Source of the DNA: Candidatus Polarisedimenticolia bacterium
GTDB taxonomy: Bacteria; Acidobacteriota; Polarisedimenticolia; Gp22-AA2
Length of the DNA stretch: 64,000 bases
Assembly (NCBI GenBank): GCA_036001465.1
Contig: DASYUH010000022.1
Span: forward strand, 62,001-126,000
Direction: 5' to 3'
The position numbers and the translations under genes are program-made. This document shows positions 52,073 to 64,000 of this stretch, one piece after another (the first letter of the stretch is position 1; every line of letters starts with the position of its first letter). Below the pieces are notes generated by a model, which saw nothing but the letters and a program-made list of their open reading frames with translations, searched no databases and had not been told where the DNA came from.

Positions 52073-52987
52073 ATGCCCGAGCTGCCCGATGTCGTGGTCT
52101 ACGTCGAGGCCCTGCGCGAGCGGACCCTCGGTCGCCGGCTTCTGGCGGTGCGGCTCAGGAGCCCGTTCCTCCTGCGCAGCGTCGATCCGCCTCTGCGGCG
52201 TGCCGAGGGGCGCACCGTCGTCGGGCTGCGCCGCATCGGCAAGCGGATCGCCGTGGAGCTCGACGGGGGCCTGTTCCTCGTCCTCCACCTGATGATCGCG
52301 GGGCGGCTGCACTGGAAAGCGGCCGGCGCGAAGATCCCCGGCCGGATCGGCCTGGCGGCCTTCGATTTCGACGCCGGGACGCTGCTTCTCACCGAGGCCG
52401 GCCCGAAGAAGCGCGCTTCGCTCCACGTCGTTCAGGGCGAGGGCCCGTTGCGGTCCTTCGGGCGCGGCGGACTCGAGATCCTGGACGCGGATCTCCAGGC
52501 CTTCCGCGCGGGACTTGGCGCCGAGAGCCACACGCTCAAGCGGGCGCTCACCGATCCGCGGCTGTTCAGCGGCATCGGAAACGCCTACTCGGACGAGATC
52601 CTCCATCGGGCCCGCCTGTCGCCGATGCGGCTCACGCGGCGCATGAAGGACGACGAGACGGCGCGGCTGTTCGACGCCTGCCGCGGCGTCCTTTCCGAGT
52701 GGACCGATCGGCTCCGGCGCGAGCGCGGCCCGGGGTTCCCCGGAAAGGTGACCGCGTTCCGCGACGGGATGGCGGTCCATGGGCGGTTCGGCAAGCCGTG
52801 CCCGCAATGCCGCACCCCCATCCAGCGCATCGTCTACGCCGACAACGAGTGCAACTACTGCCCGCGCTGCCAGACGGAGGGGAGGATCCTGGCCGACCGC
52901 GCCCTGTCCCGGCTGCTCCGGGACGACTGGCCCAGGACCATCGAGGAGCTCGAGGCGGGGCCGGGGGAAGACGGCTCCCCACCCTAG
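52073..52987 (+). CDS. Formamidopyrimidine-DNA glycosylase/endonuclease VIII family
   Basis: 304 aa. The protein starts MPELPDVV, so after Met removal Pro1 and Glu2 are the catalytic residues. A conserved Lys in RRIGKRIAVEL, the helix-two-turn-helix with GIGNAYSDEIL, and a C-terminal zinc finger (CPQC, 16 residues, CPRC) complete the family. It removes oxidised bases and nicks the backbone. The variation at the lesion-recognition loop means Fpg versus Nei is not decided. The gene begins 1 bp after the beta-CASP gene. Confidence 0.92.
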   Translation: MPELPDVVVYVEALRERTLGRRLLAVRLRSPFLLRSVDPPLRRAEGRTVVGLRRIGKRIAVELDGGLFLVLHLMIAGRLHWKAAGAKIPGRIGLAAFDFDAGTLLLTEAGPKKRASLHVVQGEGPLRSFGRGGLEILDADLQAFRAGLGAESHTLKRALTDPRLFSGIGNAYSDEILHRARLSPMRLTRRMKDDETARLFDACRGVLSEWTDRLRRERGPGFPGKVTAFRDGMAVHGRFGKPCPQCRTPIQRIVYADNECNYCPRCQTEGRILADRALSRLLRDDWPRTIEELEAGPGEDGSPP

Positions 52988-53001
52988 TGGCGCCAAGGTC
53001 G

Positions 53002-54792
53002 CTATTCCGCGTACATCGACTCGATCAGGTCGGCGAATTTCTGTTCGATGACGCGCCGCTTGACCTTGAGGGTCGGGGTCAGCTCCCCCGCATCCTGCGT
53101 CAGGTCCTTCGGCAACAGGCGGAATTTCTTGACCGTCTCGTAGGACGGCAGCCCCGCCATCTTCGCCTCGACGCGGCGGCGGAACAGGTCGATCACCTGG
53201 GGATGCCGGATGAGGTCCTCGACTCGCGTCAGGGGGATCTGCTTGCGCAGCGCATAGGATTCCAGGAGTTCCGGGTTGGGGACGATGAGCGCCGAGATGA
53301 AACGGCGCCGATCGCCGATCAGCACGGCCTGGGTGATGAAGGGATCGGTCTTGAGCAGGTTTTCCAGCGGCTGCGGGGCCACCATCTTGCCGCCCGATGT
53401 CTTCAGGACCTCCTTCTTGCGATCGGTGATTCTCAGGAAGCCGCTGTCGTCCAGCAGGCCGATGTCGCCCGTCGCGAACCAGCCGTCCCGGATCGCCTCG
53501 GCGGTCGCCTCCTCGTTCCGGAAGTACCCCTTCATGACGTTCGGGCCGCGCACCAGGATCTCGCCGTCCGGGGCGATCGTCACCTCGACTCCCGGGACGA
53601 TCGGGCCGACGGTGCCGAGGCGCGCCCGGTCGAGGGTGTTGACCGCGACGACCGGGGAGGTCTCGGTCAGGCCGTATCCCTCGAGAATGCGGATGCCGGC
53701 GGCGTGGAAGAACTCCGCGATCTCGACCGCCAGGGGCGCGCTGCCGGAGACGAAGAACCGCAGCCGTCCCCCCAGCTTCTCCCGCACCTTCGCGAACACC
53801 AGACGATCGGTGACGGGATGGAGAAGGCGGATCGGCAGCGGCGCGGTGCGCCCGTCCAGCCGGGCGCGAGCCCGGGCCCTCCCGACCTTGAGCGCCAGGC
53901 CGAAGATCAGGCGGCGCGCCGGGGACGAGGCGCGCACCGCCGCCATGATGCGCGCGTGGATCTTCTCGAACATCCGCGGCACGCCGGCCACGACCGTCGG
54001 GCGGATCTCCGGGATGTTCTGCGGCGCCGCCTCGATCGACTCGGCGTAGGCGATCGTCGCCCCCGCCGTCAGGTAGACGAACTCGACCATCCGCTCGAAG
54101 ACGTGCGTCAGAGGCAGGAGCGACAGGGCCACGTCCTGCGACGTGAACGGGATGACCGCCAGCGTGGCGTTGACGTTCGAGGCGAAATTCGCGTGCGTGA
54201 GCATGACGCCCTTGGGCGCGCCGGTCGTGCCGGACGTGTACAGGATGCTGGCCAGGTCGCCGGGCCCGACCGCCCCGCGGGCCGCATCGAAGCGGCCCGG
54301 GTCGGCTCGGTCGAGGGCCTCGCCGTCGCGCCGCAGCGCGGACCACGATGTGGCCTGGGGCGGCAGGCCCTGAGCGGGAGGATCGAGGACCACCAGGCGC
54401 TTCAGGACAGGCAGGGATCCGAGGACCGGGAGGACCTTGGCCATCTGGGCCCCCGTCGAGACGAACAGGACCCCTGACTGGCTGTTCTCGAGGATGAACC
54501 GGATCTGGTCCGTCAGGAGCGTCGGATAGATGGGCACGATCACCGCTCCGAGGTTCAGGGCCGCGTGGTCGAAGATCGTCCACTCCGGCCGGTTCTCCGA
54601 CAGGATCGCGACCCGATCGCCACGGCGGACGCCGAGCGATTCGAGACCGCGCAGAAGCGACCGCACAGTCGTCGCGAACTCGTCGGTCGAGATGTCCTTC
54701 CAGGCGCCCTGCGACTTGTAGCGAAGCAGGTCCGGCTTGCGGGGGCCGGACTGGAGGCGCGTCAGGATGTCGCAGAGGGTGTGGATGTCCAC
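53002..54792 (-). CDS. Long-chain fatty acid-CoA ligase (AMP-forming)
   Basis: About 596 aa of the ANL superfamily. Motif A5 is ILYTSGTTGAPKGVMLTH, later LEGYGLTETSP, GWFATGDIGLLDDSGFLRITDRKKEVLKTSGGK with the catalytic Lys. These activate fatty acids for degradation or lipid synthesis. The GTG start at 54792 has GGGGAAG about 10 nt upstream; a TTG at 54816 would add eight residues. Convergent with the Fpg gene (14 bp apart). Cytoplasmic or membrane-associated. Confidence 0.92.
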   Translation of the reverse strand: MDIHTLCDILTRLQSGPRKPDLLRYKSQGAWKDISTDEFATTVRSLLRGLESLGVRRGDRVAILSENRPEWTIFDHAALNLGAVIVPIYPTLLTDQIRFILENSQSGVLFVSTGAQMAKVLPVLGSLPVLKRLVVLDPPAQGLPPQATSWSALRRDGEALDRADPGRFDAARGAVGPGDLASILYTSGTTGAPKGVMLTHANFASNVNATLAVIPFTSQDVALSLLPLTHVFERMVEFVYLTAGATIAYAESIEAAPQNIPEIRPTVVAGVPRMFEKIHARIMAAVRASSPARRLIFGLALKVGRARARARLDGRTAPLPIRLLHPVTDRLVFAKVREKLGGRLRFFVSGSAPLAVEIAEFFHAAGIRILEGYGLTETSPVVAVNTLDRARLGTVGPIVPGVEVTIAPDGEILVRGPNVMKGYFRNEEATAEAIRDGWFATGDIGLLDDSGFLRITDRKKEVLKTSGGKMVAPQPLENLLKTDPFITQAVLIGDRRRFISALIVPNPELLESYALRKQIPLTRVEDLIRHPQVIDLFRRRVEAKMAGLPSYETVKKFRLLPKDLTQDAGELTPTLKVKRRVIEQKFADLIESMYAE

Positions 54793-54862
54793 CGCGGCGC
54801 ATCTTCCCCGAGGCAAGGCCCCTTGTCAACGGCCTCCTCGTGCTAGCATTCCCGGCCCAGGC

Positions 54863-56548
54863 ATGACGGACAAGGGCCTGCTTCTCATCCCGGCGCTGCT
54901 CGGGGCGCTGACGCCTGCCGCCACCGGCGCGCCATCCCACGGCGCGCACGGGGCGGCGACGGGGGGGCCGCCCCCCGCCGTGGCGGCGCCACCCGCCACG
55001 ACGGTGCCGCTGCTCGGCAATCTCGGCTCCCATCATCACGTCATCGCCACGGGTTCGGACAAGGCGCAGCAGTACTTCGACCAGGGGCTGCGCCTGGTCT
55101 TCGGCTTCAATCACGACGAGGCGGAGCACGCCTTTCTCGAAGCGGCGCGGCTGGATCCGGACTGCGCCATGGCCTTCTGGGGCGTCGCCCTGGCCCTCGG
55201 GCCGAACATCAATCTGTCCCTGGACCCGGAGCGCAACGCCCGTGCGTACGACGCGATCCAGACGGCCAGGACCCTGTCCGCGCAGGCGAGCGAGCCGGAG
55301 GCGGCCTACATCCGGGCGCTGGGCGCGCGCTACTCGCTCGATCCGGCCGCCGACCGCGCGGTCCTCGACCGCGCCTACGCGAAGGCGATGGGCGAGCTGT
55401 CGCGGCGCTACCCCGACGACCTGGATGCCGCCACGCTCTATGCCGAAAGCCTGATGGACCTGCGCCCCTGGAAGCACTGGAACAAGGACGGGACCCCGGC
55501 CGAGGAGACCGAGGAGATCGTCTCGGTCCTCGAGTCGGTTCTGAAGCGCGACCCGCTGCATCCGGGGGCCAACCACTACTACATCCACGCCGTCGAGGCC
55601 TCGCCGCACCCGGAGCGGGCGATCCCGAGCGCGAAGCGGCTGGAGCGGCTCGTCCCCGGGGCCGGCCACCTGGTGCACATGCCGGCGCACGTCTACATGC
55701 GGACCGGCGATTATGCCGGTGCGGTCAAAAGCAACCGGGTCGCCGCCGAGGTCGACGAGGCGTACATCCGCTCGAGGCACATCACCGGCATGTACCCGGT
55801 CATGTACTACGCCCACAACCTGCATTTTCTTGCCATGGCCGCAGGCATGGAGGGGAACTCGGCCGCGGCGCGGGACGGGGCCGTTCGGCTCGCGGCGTTC
55901 CTCAAGGACGCCGTCGCCGACATGCCGATGGCCGAGTTCATGCTGCCCGCGCCCCTCTATGTGGCGCTGCGGTTCCAAGGCTGGAACGACGTCCTGCGCC
56001 AGCCCGCTCCCGACAGGCTCTTCGCGACGACCGCCGCCCTGAGGCACTTCGCGCGCGGCGTGGCGCACGCCGCCTTGAAGGACGTGAAGCAGGCGGAAGC
56101 CGATCGGAGGGAGTTCGACGAGGCCAGGGGGCGCGTCCCTTCCGATGCCCTGTTCAACCTGAACACGAGCGCCGGCGTGCTGGAGGTCGCCGCGGCCGTC
56201 CTCGACGCACGAATCGCCTCGGCCAAAGGGGACCACGCCGCCGCCCTCTCCGCCTGGAGAAAGGGGGTGGCGGCCGAGGAGAGGCTGAACTATGACGAGC
56301 CGCCGGTCTGGTACTACCCGGTGCGCGAGTCCCTGGGCGCCGAGCTGTTGCGGGCGGGCAAGCCCCAGGAGGCGGAGAAGGTGTTCCGCGAGGACCTGGC
56401 GAAGAACCCGCGCAACGGCCGGTCCCTGTTCGGCCTGTGGAAGAGCCTGGCGGCCCAGAAGAAACGGCAGGAGGCCAAAACCGCCCGGCGCGATTTCGAA
56501 GCGGCCTGGAAAAACGCCGACGTCGAGCTGGAACTTTCCGATCTCTGA
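54863..56548 (+). CDS. Exported TPR-containing protein
   Basis: 561 aa with a signal peptide (GLLLIPALLGALTPAATGA) and an Ala/Pro-rich leader. Several TPR-like repeats are seen: YFDQGLRLVFGFNHDEAEHAFLEAARLDPDCAMAFWGVALALGP, and late ALSAWRKGVAAEERLN, EAEKVFREDLAKNPRNGRSLFGLWKSL. The middle carries HPGANHYYIHAVEAS and the conserved LVHMPAHVYMRTGDY. Proteins of this kind are common in Acidobacteriota and Bacteroidota; role unknown. TTGTCA with TAGCAT lies upstream at 54823-54849 (spacing 15, weak). It is followed 14 bp later by the D-aminoacylase-like gene. Confidence 0.8.
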   Translation: MTDKGLLLIPALLGALTPAATGAPSHGAHGAATGGPPPAVAAPPATTVPLLGNLGSHHHVIATGSDKAQQYFDQGLRLVFGFNHDEAEHAFLEAARLDPDCAMAFWGVALALGPNINLSLDPERNARAYDAIQTARTLSAQASEPEAAYIRALGARYSLDPAADRAVLDRAYAKAMGELSRRYPDDLDAATLYAESLMDLRPWKHWNKDGTPAEETEEIVSVLESVLKRDPLHPGANHYYIHAVEASPHPERAIPSAKRLERLVPGAGHLVHMPAHVYMRTGDYAGAVKSNRVAAEVDEAYIRSRHITGMYPVMYYAHNLHFLAMAAGMEGNSAAARDGAVRLAAFLKDAVADMPMAEFMLPAPLYVALRFQGWNDVLRQPAPDRLFATTAALRHFARGVAHAALKDVKQAEADRREFDEARGRVPSDALFNLNTSAGVLEVAAAVLDARIASAKGDHAAALSAWRKGVAAEERLNYDEPPVWYYPVRESLGAELLRAGKPQEAEKVFREDLAKNPRNGRSLFGLWKSLAAQKKRQEAKTARRDFEAAWKNADVELELSDL

Positions 56549-56562
56549 GGAGCCATCACATC

Positions 56563-58143
56563 ATGCGACTGGTCCGCCGGTGTTGTCCCGTTCTCCTCGT
56601 CCTGCTGTTCGTCTCCTTCCTTGCTTCGCCAGGCATGGCGGGACCCGGCTCCTCCGGGGACGCGCCCGCCGTGGAGACCCGCGTCACGGTCATCAAGGGG
56701 GCGACGGTCATGGACGGCACCGGCTCCCGGGGGCGCAGGGCGAACGTCCGGATCGAAGGGGACCGGATCGTCGATGTGGGCAAGGCGGCGCCGCCGCCGG
56801 GGGCCATCGTCGTGGATGGCGCGCGGCTGGCGCTGGCCCCGGGGTTCATCGACACGCACAGCCACGGGGACGACCAGATCTTCGATCACGGCGACGCCCT
56901 GGCGGTCACCAGCCAGGGGATCACCACCCTGGTCGTCGGCCAGGACGGCGGATCGTACTTTCCGCTGGCGCGGTTCTTCCGGAGGCTCGAGCGTCACCCG
57001 GCGGCCGTCAACGTGGCGTCCTACGCCGGCCACGGGACGCTGCGCGAGCGCGTGATGGGGGACGATTTCCGCCGGCACGCCACCGACGCGGAGGTCGGCT
57101 CGATGAAGCGGCTGCTCGAGAAGGAGATGCGCGCCGGGGCGATCGGCCTGTCCTCGGGCCTGGAGTACGATCCGGGGATCTACTCCGCGCCCGAGGAGGT
57201 GATCGAGCTCGCCCGCGTCGCCGCCGCGCACGGCGGCCGCTACATCAGCCACATCCGCAGCGAGGACCGGTACTTCTGGAAAGCTATCGACGAGATCATC
57301 GAGATTGGCCGCGTCGCGCGGCTGCCGGTCCAGATCTCCCACACCAAGCTGGCGATGCTCAAGTGGTGGGGCCAGGCGGACAAGCTGATCGCCCGCCTCG
57401 AGCGGGCCCGCGCCCAGGGCGTGAACATCACGGGCGACATGTATCCCTACCTCTACTGGGAATCGACGCTGACCGTGCTCTTCCCCGAGCGCGACTTCGA
57501 GGATCGCGCGGCCGCGGCCCTCGTGCTCAAGGAGATCTCCCGGCCGGACGGGCTCCTGCTGACCCAGTTCGACCCGGAGCCGTCCTACGCCGGGAAGACC
57601 GTCGCCGCCATCGCCAGGATGCGCCGGAGCGATCCGGTGACGACCCTCATCGACCTGATCCGGATGTCGGAGGCCATGCGGAAAGAGACCGGCCGCGGGG
57701 CCGAGAGCGTGATCGGCACGAGCATGCAGGAGCCGGACGTCGAGCGGCTGATGGCCTGGCGCTGGATGAACTTCTGCACCGACGGCTACCTGGAAGGGCC
57801 GCACCCGCGCGGGTTCGGCAGTTTCCCGCGCATCCTGGGGCGCTACGCGCGCGGCCGGAAGGTGATGACCATCGAGGAGGCGGTGCGCAAGGCCTCGGCC
57901 CTGGCCGCGGCGAACATGGGGTTCACCGATCGCGGCCTGATCAAGCCCGGCCTGCGCGCCGATCTCGTCCTGTTCGACCCGAAGACCGTGATCGACAGGG
58001 CCACACCCGCCGAGCCGCACGCCCTCTCGGCGGGCATCGACAAGGTCTGGGTCAACGGCGTCCTGGTGTTTGCCGACGGGAAGGCGACCGGCGCGCGCCC
58101 CGGGCGCGTGCTGCGGCGGGGCGGTTCGCAGGACGGCGGTTAG
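56563..58143 (+). CDS. Exported D-aminoacylase/N-acyl-D-amino-acid deacylase family protein
   Basis: 526 aa with a signal peptide (LLVLLFVSFLASPGMA). The urease-type amidohydrolase barrel carries DTHSHGD (HxH), SHIRSE and SHTKLA (zinc His residues), and FCTDGYLEG (Asp). The beta-sandwich ends are VTVIKGATVMDGTG and VWVNGVLVFADGK. The Cys that bridges the metals in classic D-aminoacylases is not apparent in this position. It likely hydrolyses N-acyl-D-amino acids or related amides in the periplasm. The ATG at 56563 follows GAGGAG; it is cotranscribed with the upstream TPR gene. Confidence 0.85.
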   Translation: MRLVRRCCPVLLVLLFVSFLASPGMAGPGSSGDAPAVETRVTVIKGATVMDGTGSRGRRANVRIEGDRIVDVGKAAPPPGAIVVDGARLALAPGFIDTHSHGDDQIFDHGDALAVTSQGITTLVVGQDGGSYFPLARFFRRLERHPAAVNVASYAGHGTLRERVMGDDFRRHATDAEVGSMKRLLEKEMRAGAIGLSSGLEYDPGIYSAPEEVIELARVAAAHGGRYISHIRSEDRYFWKAIDEIIEIGRVARLPVQISHTKLAMLKWWGQADKLIARLERARAQGVNITGDMYPYLYWESTLTVLFPERDFEDRAAAALVLKEISRPDGLLLTQFDPEPSYAGKTVAAIARMRRSDPVTTLIDLIRMSEAMRKETGRGAESVIGTSMQEPDVERLMAWRWMNFCTDGYLEGPHPRGFGSFPRILGRYARGRKVMTIEEAVRKASALAAANMGFTDRGLIKPGLRADLVLFDPKTVIDRATPAEPHALSAGIDKVWVNGVLVFADGKATGARPGRVLRRGGSQDGG

Positions 58144-58170
58144 GAGCCTGTCCAAGTATCGGGCCGGCTC

Positions 58171-59247
58171 CTAGTCGTGCGGGTGCCTGTGGTGCAGGTC
58201 CGGCGCGTGCGGGTGGGAGTGCGTCAGGGGAGCGTGCCGGTGCGGGTGGGCGTGACGCGCGGCGCCGGCCGTCTCCGGGTCGTGGTCGTGCCGGTGGTGC
58301 TCGTCGTGCACGTGGGCGTGATCGTGTTCCATCTCCTCGTGCGTGTGCTCGTGATCGTGTGTTTCCCGCAGCATCAGCCCCAGCCCCAGGCCCATGATCG
58401 CCATTGCCGCGAGATCGGCGCCGCCGAGGCGCTCGCCGAGGACCGGGGCCGACACCAGGGCGCCCGCGAACGGCGCGGTGGCGAAGTAGGCGGCCACGCG
58501 CGCCGCCCCGAGCTCGCGCAGGGCGCGGAAGAACAGGAGGATGCTGGCGCCGTACGACACGACGCCGAGGAGGAGCGCCCAGGCCGCCGGCCGCGCCCCC
58601 GGCAGCGGCTCCCCCGCGAGACCGGCGACGAGCAGCATCAGGATGCCGCCGCTCAGCCCCTTGAGGGCGCCGAGGGCGACCGGGTCGCGCAGCGACAGCC
58701 GCTGGTTCAGATTGGTGTCGACCGCCCACGCCGCGCAGGCGAGCGCGATCGCCACGACACCCACCCACTCGGTCCGCATCCCTCCCGCGCCGTAGCCGAC
58801 GATCACCTCACCGAGGACGATCAACCCCGCCGCGACCGCCTGGCGCCAGCCGATGTGCTCGCGGAACCAGAGGACGGCGATCAGGATCGTCAGCGGCGGC
58901 TCGAGGTTCAGCAGGAGCGACCCGGTGACCGCCGACAATCTCTGGAGGCCCAGCATCATGAGGGACGGTCCGAGAATCGACCCGCACAGGATGGCGGCCA
59001 TGAGCAGCGGCAGGTCGGCCTTCTTGAGGGCCGTCTCGAGGACCCGCGGCGTCCCGCCGGCGCGATCCCGCCGCCAGGGGAGGCGGGAGACCAGCCCGAG
59101 CCCCGCGCCGACGTAGAGCAGGCCCGCGAGGGTCATGGGACCGGTGTCCCGAAGCAGGAGCTTGGAGAACGGCGCGCTCGCCCCGAACAGCAGGGCGGCG
59201 CCGAGCGCCATGGCCGCTCCGCGGGCATGGGTCTTCTCGATGCGCAC
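58171..59247 (-). CDS. EamA/DMT-family transporter with His-rich C-terminal tail
   Basis: 358 aa. Ten hydrophobic helices form two EamA repeats ([17 protein letters not shown] first; [20 protein letters not shown] second). After the last helix come about 65 residues with some 23 His and many Asp/Glu (runs such as [16 protein letters not shown]). Such tails bind metal ions like nickel, cobalt or zinc; a metallophore or metal-export role is inferred. The frame begins with a GTG at 59247 without a ribosome site; an ATG at 59211 preceded by GGAG is a good alternative. Confidence 0.83.
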   Translation of the reverse strand: MRIEKTHARGAAMALGAALLFGASAPFSKLLLRDTGPMTLAGLLYVGAGLGLVSRLPWRRDRAGGTPRVLETALKKADLPLLMAAILCGSILGPSLMMLGLQRLSAVTGSLLLNLEPPLTILIAVLWFREHIGWRQAVAAGLIVLGEVIVGYGAGGMRTEWVGVVAIALACAAWAVDTNLNQRLSLRDPVALGALKGLSGGILMLLVAGLAGEPLPGARPAAWALLLGVVSYGASILLFFRALRELGAARVAAYFATAPFAGALVSAPVLGERLGGADLAAMAIMGLGLGLMLRETHDHEHTHEEMEHDHAHVHDEHHRHDHDPETAGAARHAHPHRHAPLTHSHPHAPDLHHRHPHD

Positions 59248-59284
59248 GAGTCGAGGGGGGACGGTGAGAGGTGCCCGGTTCGGC

Positions 59285-59527
59285 CTACTTCTTGGACTTC
59301 GTCGCGCCGGCGGTGCGCTTGCGGGCCGGCGCCTTCTTGGCGCGCCGCTCCGGCGCGGCGATGTCGCTGCGCTGCAGTCGGACGATGCTGCTCACGAACT
59401 TCCGGCGACCCGCCTGATCGAATTCGATCGTGGTGGTGGACGGTCCGATCTCGGTGATCGTGCCCGGACCGTAGTCCTCGTGCTGAATCCTCTCGTTGAC
59501 GGAAAAGGCGCTCGGGTTCTTGGCCAA
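59285..59527 (-). CDS. Small SH3-like/CarD-type hypothetical protein
   Basis: 80 aa from a TTG at 59527, preceded by GGAGGG. The first 50 residues ([44 protein letters not shown]) resemble the Tudor/SH3-like domain seen at the C-terminus of some helicases and in CarD-type proteins. The last 25 residues are Lys/Arg/Ala-rich and could bind DNA. A nucleic-acid-linked role is inferred. Confidence 0.65.
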   Translation of the reverse strand: MAKNPSAFSVNERIQHEDYGPGTITEIGPSTTTIEFDQAGRRKFVSSIVRLQRSDIAAPERRAKKAPARKRTAGATKSKK

Positions 59528-59681
59528 GGGGGCCCTCCTTGCAGCCCCTATGATAACACTCCGGAGGACGGACCGATCGCCCGGAGGTTCCCCTCCGTTC
59601 GGGCCTCAGCCTTCCGCGTGCATTTCCTTTCATGGCGATCATGGTTCCCCGGTGATGCCCAACCCCGACCTTCAAGAAATC

Positions 59682-59711
59682 CGTTGACAAGTTTGCTCAA
59701 CGCGGTAATTA
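59682..59711 (+). promoter_or_regulatory. Promoter/operator candidate ahead of the giant secreted protein
   Basis: TTGACA (59684-59689) is a perfect -35; the only -10 at suitable spacing (16) is a poor TAATTA (59706-59711). CGTTGA (59682-59687) and TCAACG (59697-59702) form an inverted repeat overlapping the -35, as an operator might. Confidence 0.35.
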
Positions 59712-59761
59712 GGGATACTAGTCTCCAGTACGACGTGCATCCTGTTCAGTGTGGGGGAGAT

Positions 59762-63177
<3,416 letters not shown>

Positions 63178-63181
<4 letters not shown>

Positions 63182-64000
63182 GAGTGTGTCCGAGCGCGGA
63201 ACACCTCGGCGGGCCCATCCACGCTCTGGCTCTCCCACTCGACGCTGCCCCGCATCGCCTCAGCCAGGGGGGCGTCGCGCGGCAGGATCGCCAGGGTCAC
63301 TCCCGCCTCCCGGAGCCCCTCCTGCCAGCCCGGGCGCGCCAGGTAGATGTCGGCGTAGCGCATGAAGAAGGCGTCGCCGTACATGTCCCAGCGACCGTCC
63401 ACGTAGACGCGCGCCTGCGGCCATTCCAGGATCAGGTACCCCCCCCATACGTCCGCGGAGAAAACGGGGCCCTCCGGGGCGGTCCCCGAGGCCTTGAGGG
63501 CCGCCACGGCGCCGACCGGGAATTGCGCCGGGTCGAACCCGGTCCCGGGCATCCCCCCCGACAGGGCGAGGGCCGCGACACACGCGAAGACGGCGAGCAG
63601 GGGCCATCCTCCGCAGCGCACCTCGCGCGCCCGCAGCATCTCCAGCAGGGCGCGCGTCGGCGCGTCCGCCTTGACTCGCAGCATCGCCGAGGCGCCCCCG
63701 GAGATGACCAGCGCCCCGAAGACCACCAGGACCTCGACGTGGCGAATCGAAAGCAGGGCCATCAGCGCCGACACGCCCAGCGCCAGGAGCGTGCCCGGGT
63801 GGGGGACCGACCTCCCGAGATAGCCGCAGACGATCCCGGCGGCGCACAGCGCCAGGAAGATCAGGAGCGCCACCCCGGCCCGGTCGTCGAACGCGGCGGG
63901 CGCGAACTCGGTGGTCGCCCGCAGGGCCGGTCCCTTCGAGGCGAAAAACCCGAGGAGGTGCAGCGGCAGGCGCCAGCCCCAGGGGTTGACCAGGGTGCAC
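63178..64000 (-). CDS. Multi-span membrane protein, C-terminal part (partial)
   Basis: The frame is open to the right edge, so the 5' end lies outside the window. About 274 codons remain. They begin [15 protein letters not shown], continue with four hydrophobic helices ([18 protein letters not shown] and following) and end in a soluble domain with [43 protein letters not shown] and [12 protein letters not shown]. Similar C-terminal domains occur in bacterial GT-C-like membrane proteins of unknown function. The stop shares CTAG with the preceding gene. Assignment to a named family is not secure. Confidence 0.6.

Noticed and set aside
51689-56236. 1515-codon minus-strand frame
   Set aside because: Crosses four real genes on both strands in the wrong frames and lacks any domain.

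Overview
The window is 64 kb of a very GC-rich bacterial chromosome, densely packed, with most genes in short co-directional runs and several start/stop overlaps. The best taxonomic clue is a macrolide-exporter-like permease of the ADOP type (35438-37870), a family expanded in Acidobacteriota. The two-component, TPR, cytochrome-peroxidase and amidohydrolase genes fit a soil-type Acidobacteriota genome. This placement is an inference; no rRNA or tRNA gene was found. The window starts inside an aconitase gene and ends inside a large membrane-protein gene.

Layout. 1-6 kb: aconitase, a family B DNA polymerase (Pol II), a truncated deacetylase remnant, coproheme decarboxylase and a degenerate MBL-fold protein. 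6-10 kb: a promoter-led run of a blue-copper lipoprotein, a cobalamin-type radical SAM enzyme and a PuuD-like membrane protein. 10-19 kb: an aldehyde dehydrogenase divergent from a hybrid histidine kinase, a GcvT-fold protein, a secreted Cys-rich protein and two tandem PYROXD2-like flavoprotein oxidoreductases. 19.3-23.8 kb: an array of small genes, all on the + strand and visibly more AT-rich than the host DNA, separated by integron attC sites with no integrase in the window (a CALIN). 24-35 kb: accessory genes (PLA2-like, ICMT-like, TPR, di-heme peroxidase, amidohydrolase, an exported gp19-like protein, a MoaD/BNR pair, DUF169, class-III aminotransferase, TonB-C protein). 35-44 kb: ADOP permease, YiiX/MoaF-like/PPK2 coupled genes, BON lipoprotein, TPM/nucleotidyltransferase/LemA operon and a Tat flavoprotein. 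44-50 kb: a minus-strand run with a GT-C glycosyltransferase, methyltransferase, zinc alcohol dehydrogenase and CAAX-type protease. 50-64 kb: MBL/beta-CASP RNase, Fpg/Nei glycosylase, acyl-CoA synthetase, TPR protein, D-aminoacylase family, EamA transporter with a His-rich tail, and a giant beta-helix/TSP3/MopE-like secreted protein.

The main discovery candidate is the cassette array. The site at 19978-20071 has the full single-stranded architecture of an attC: RYYYAAC and GTTRRRY ends, a 21-bp stem with two bulged G bases on one arm, and a variable loop. Related sites, some reduced to half-sites, follow at about 20.6, 21.2, 21.6, 23.05 and 23.8 kb. The cassettes encode mostly exported proteins or lipoproteins. 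A good sigma-70-type promoter at 19096-19125 points into the array.
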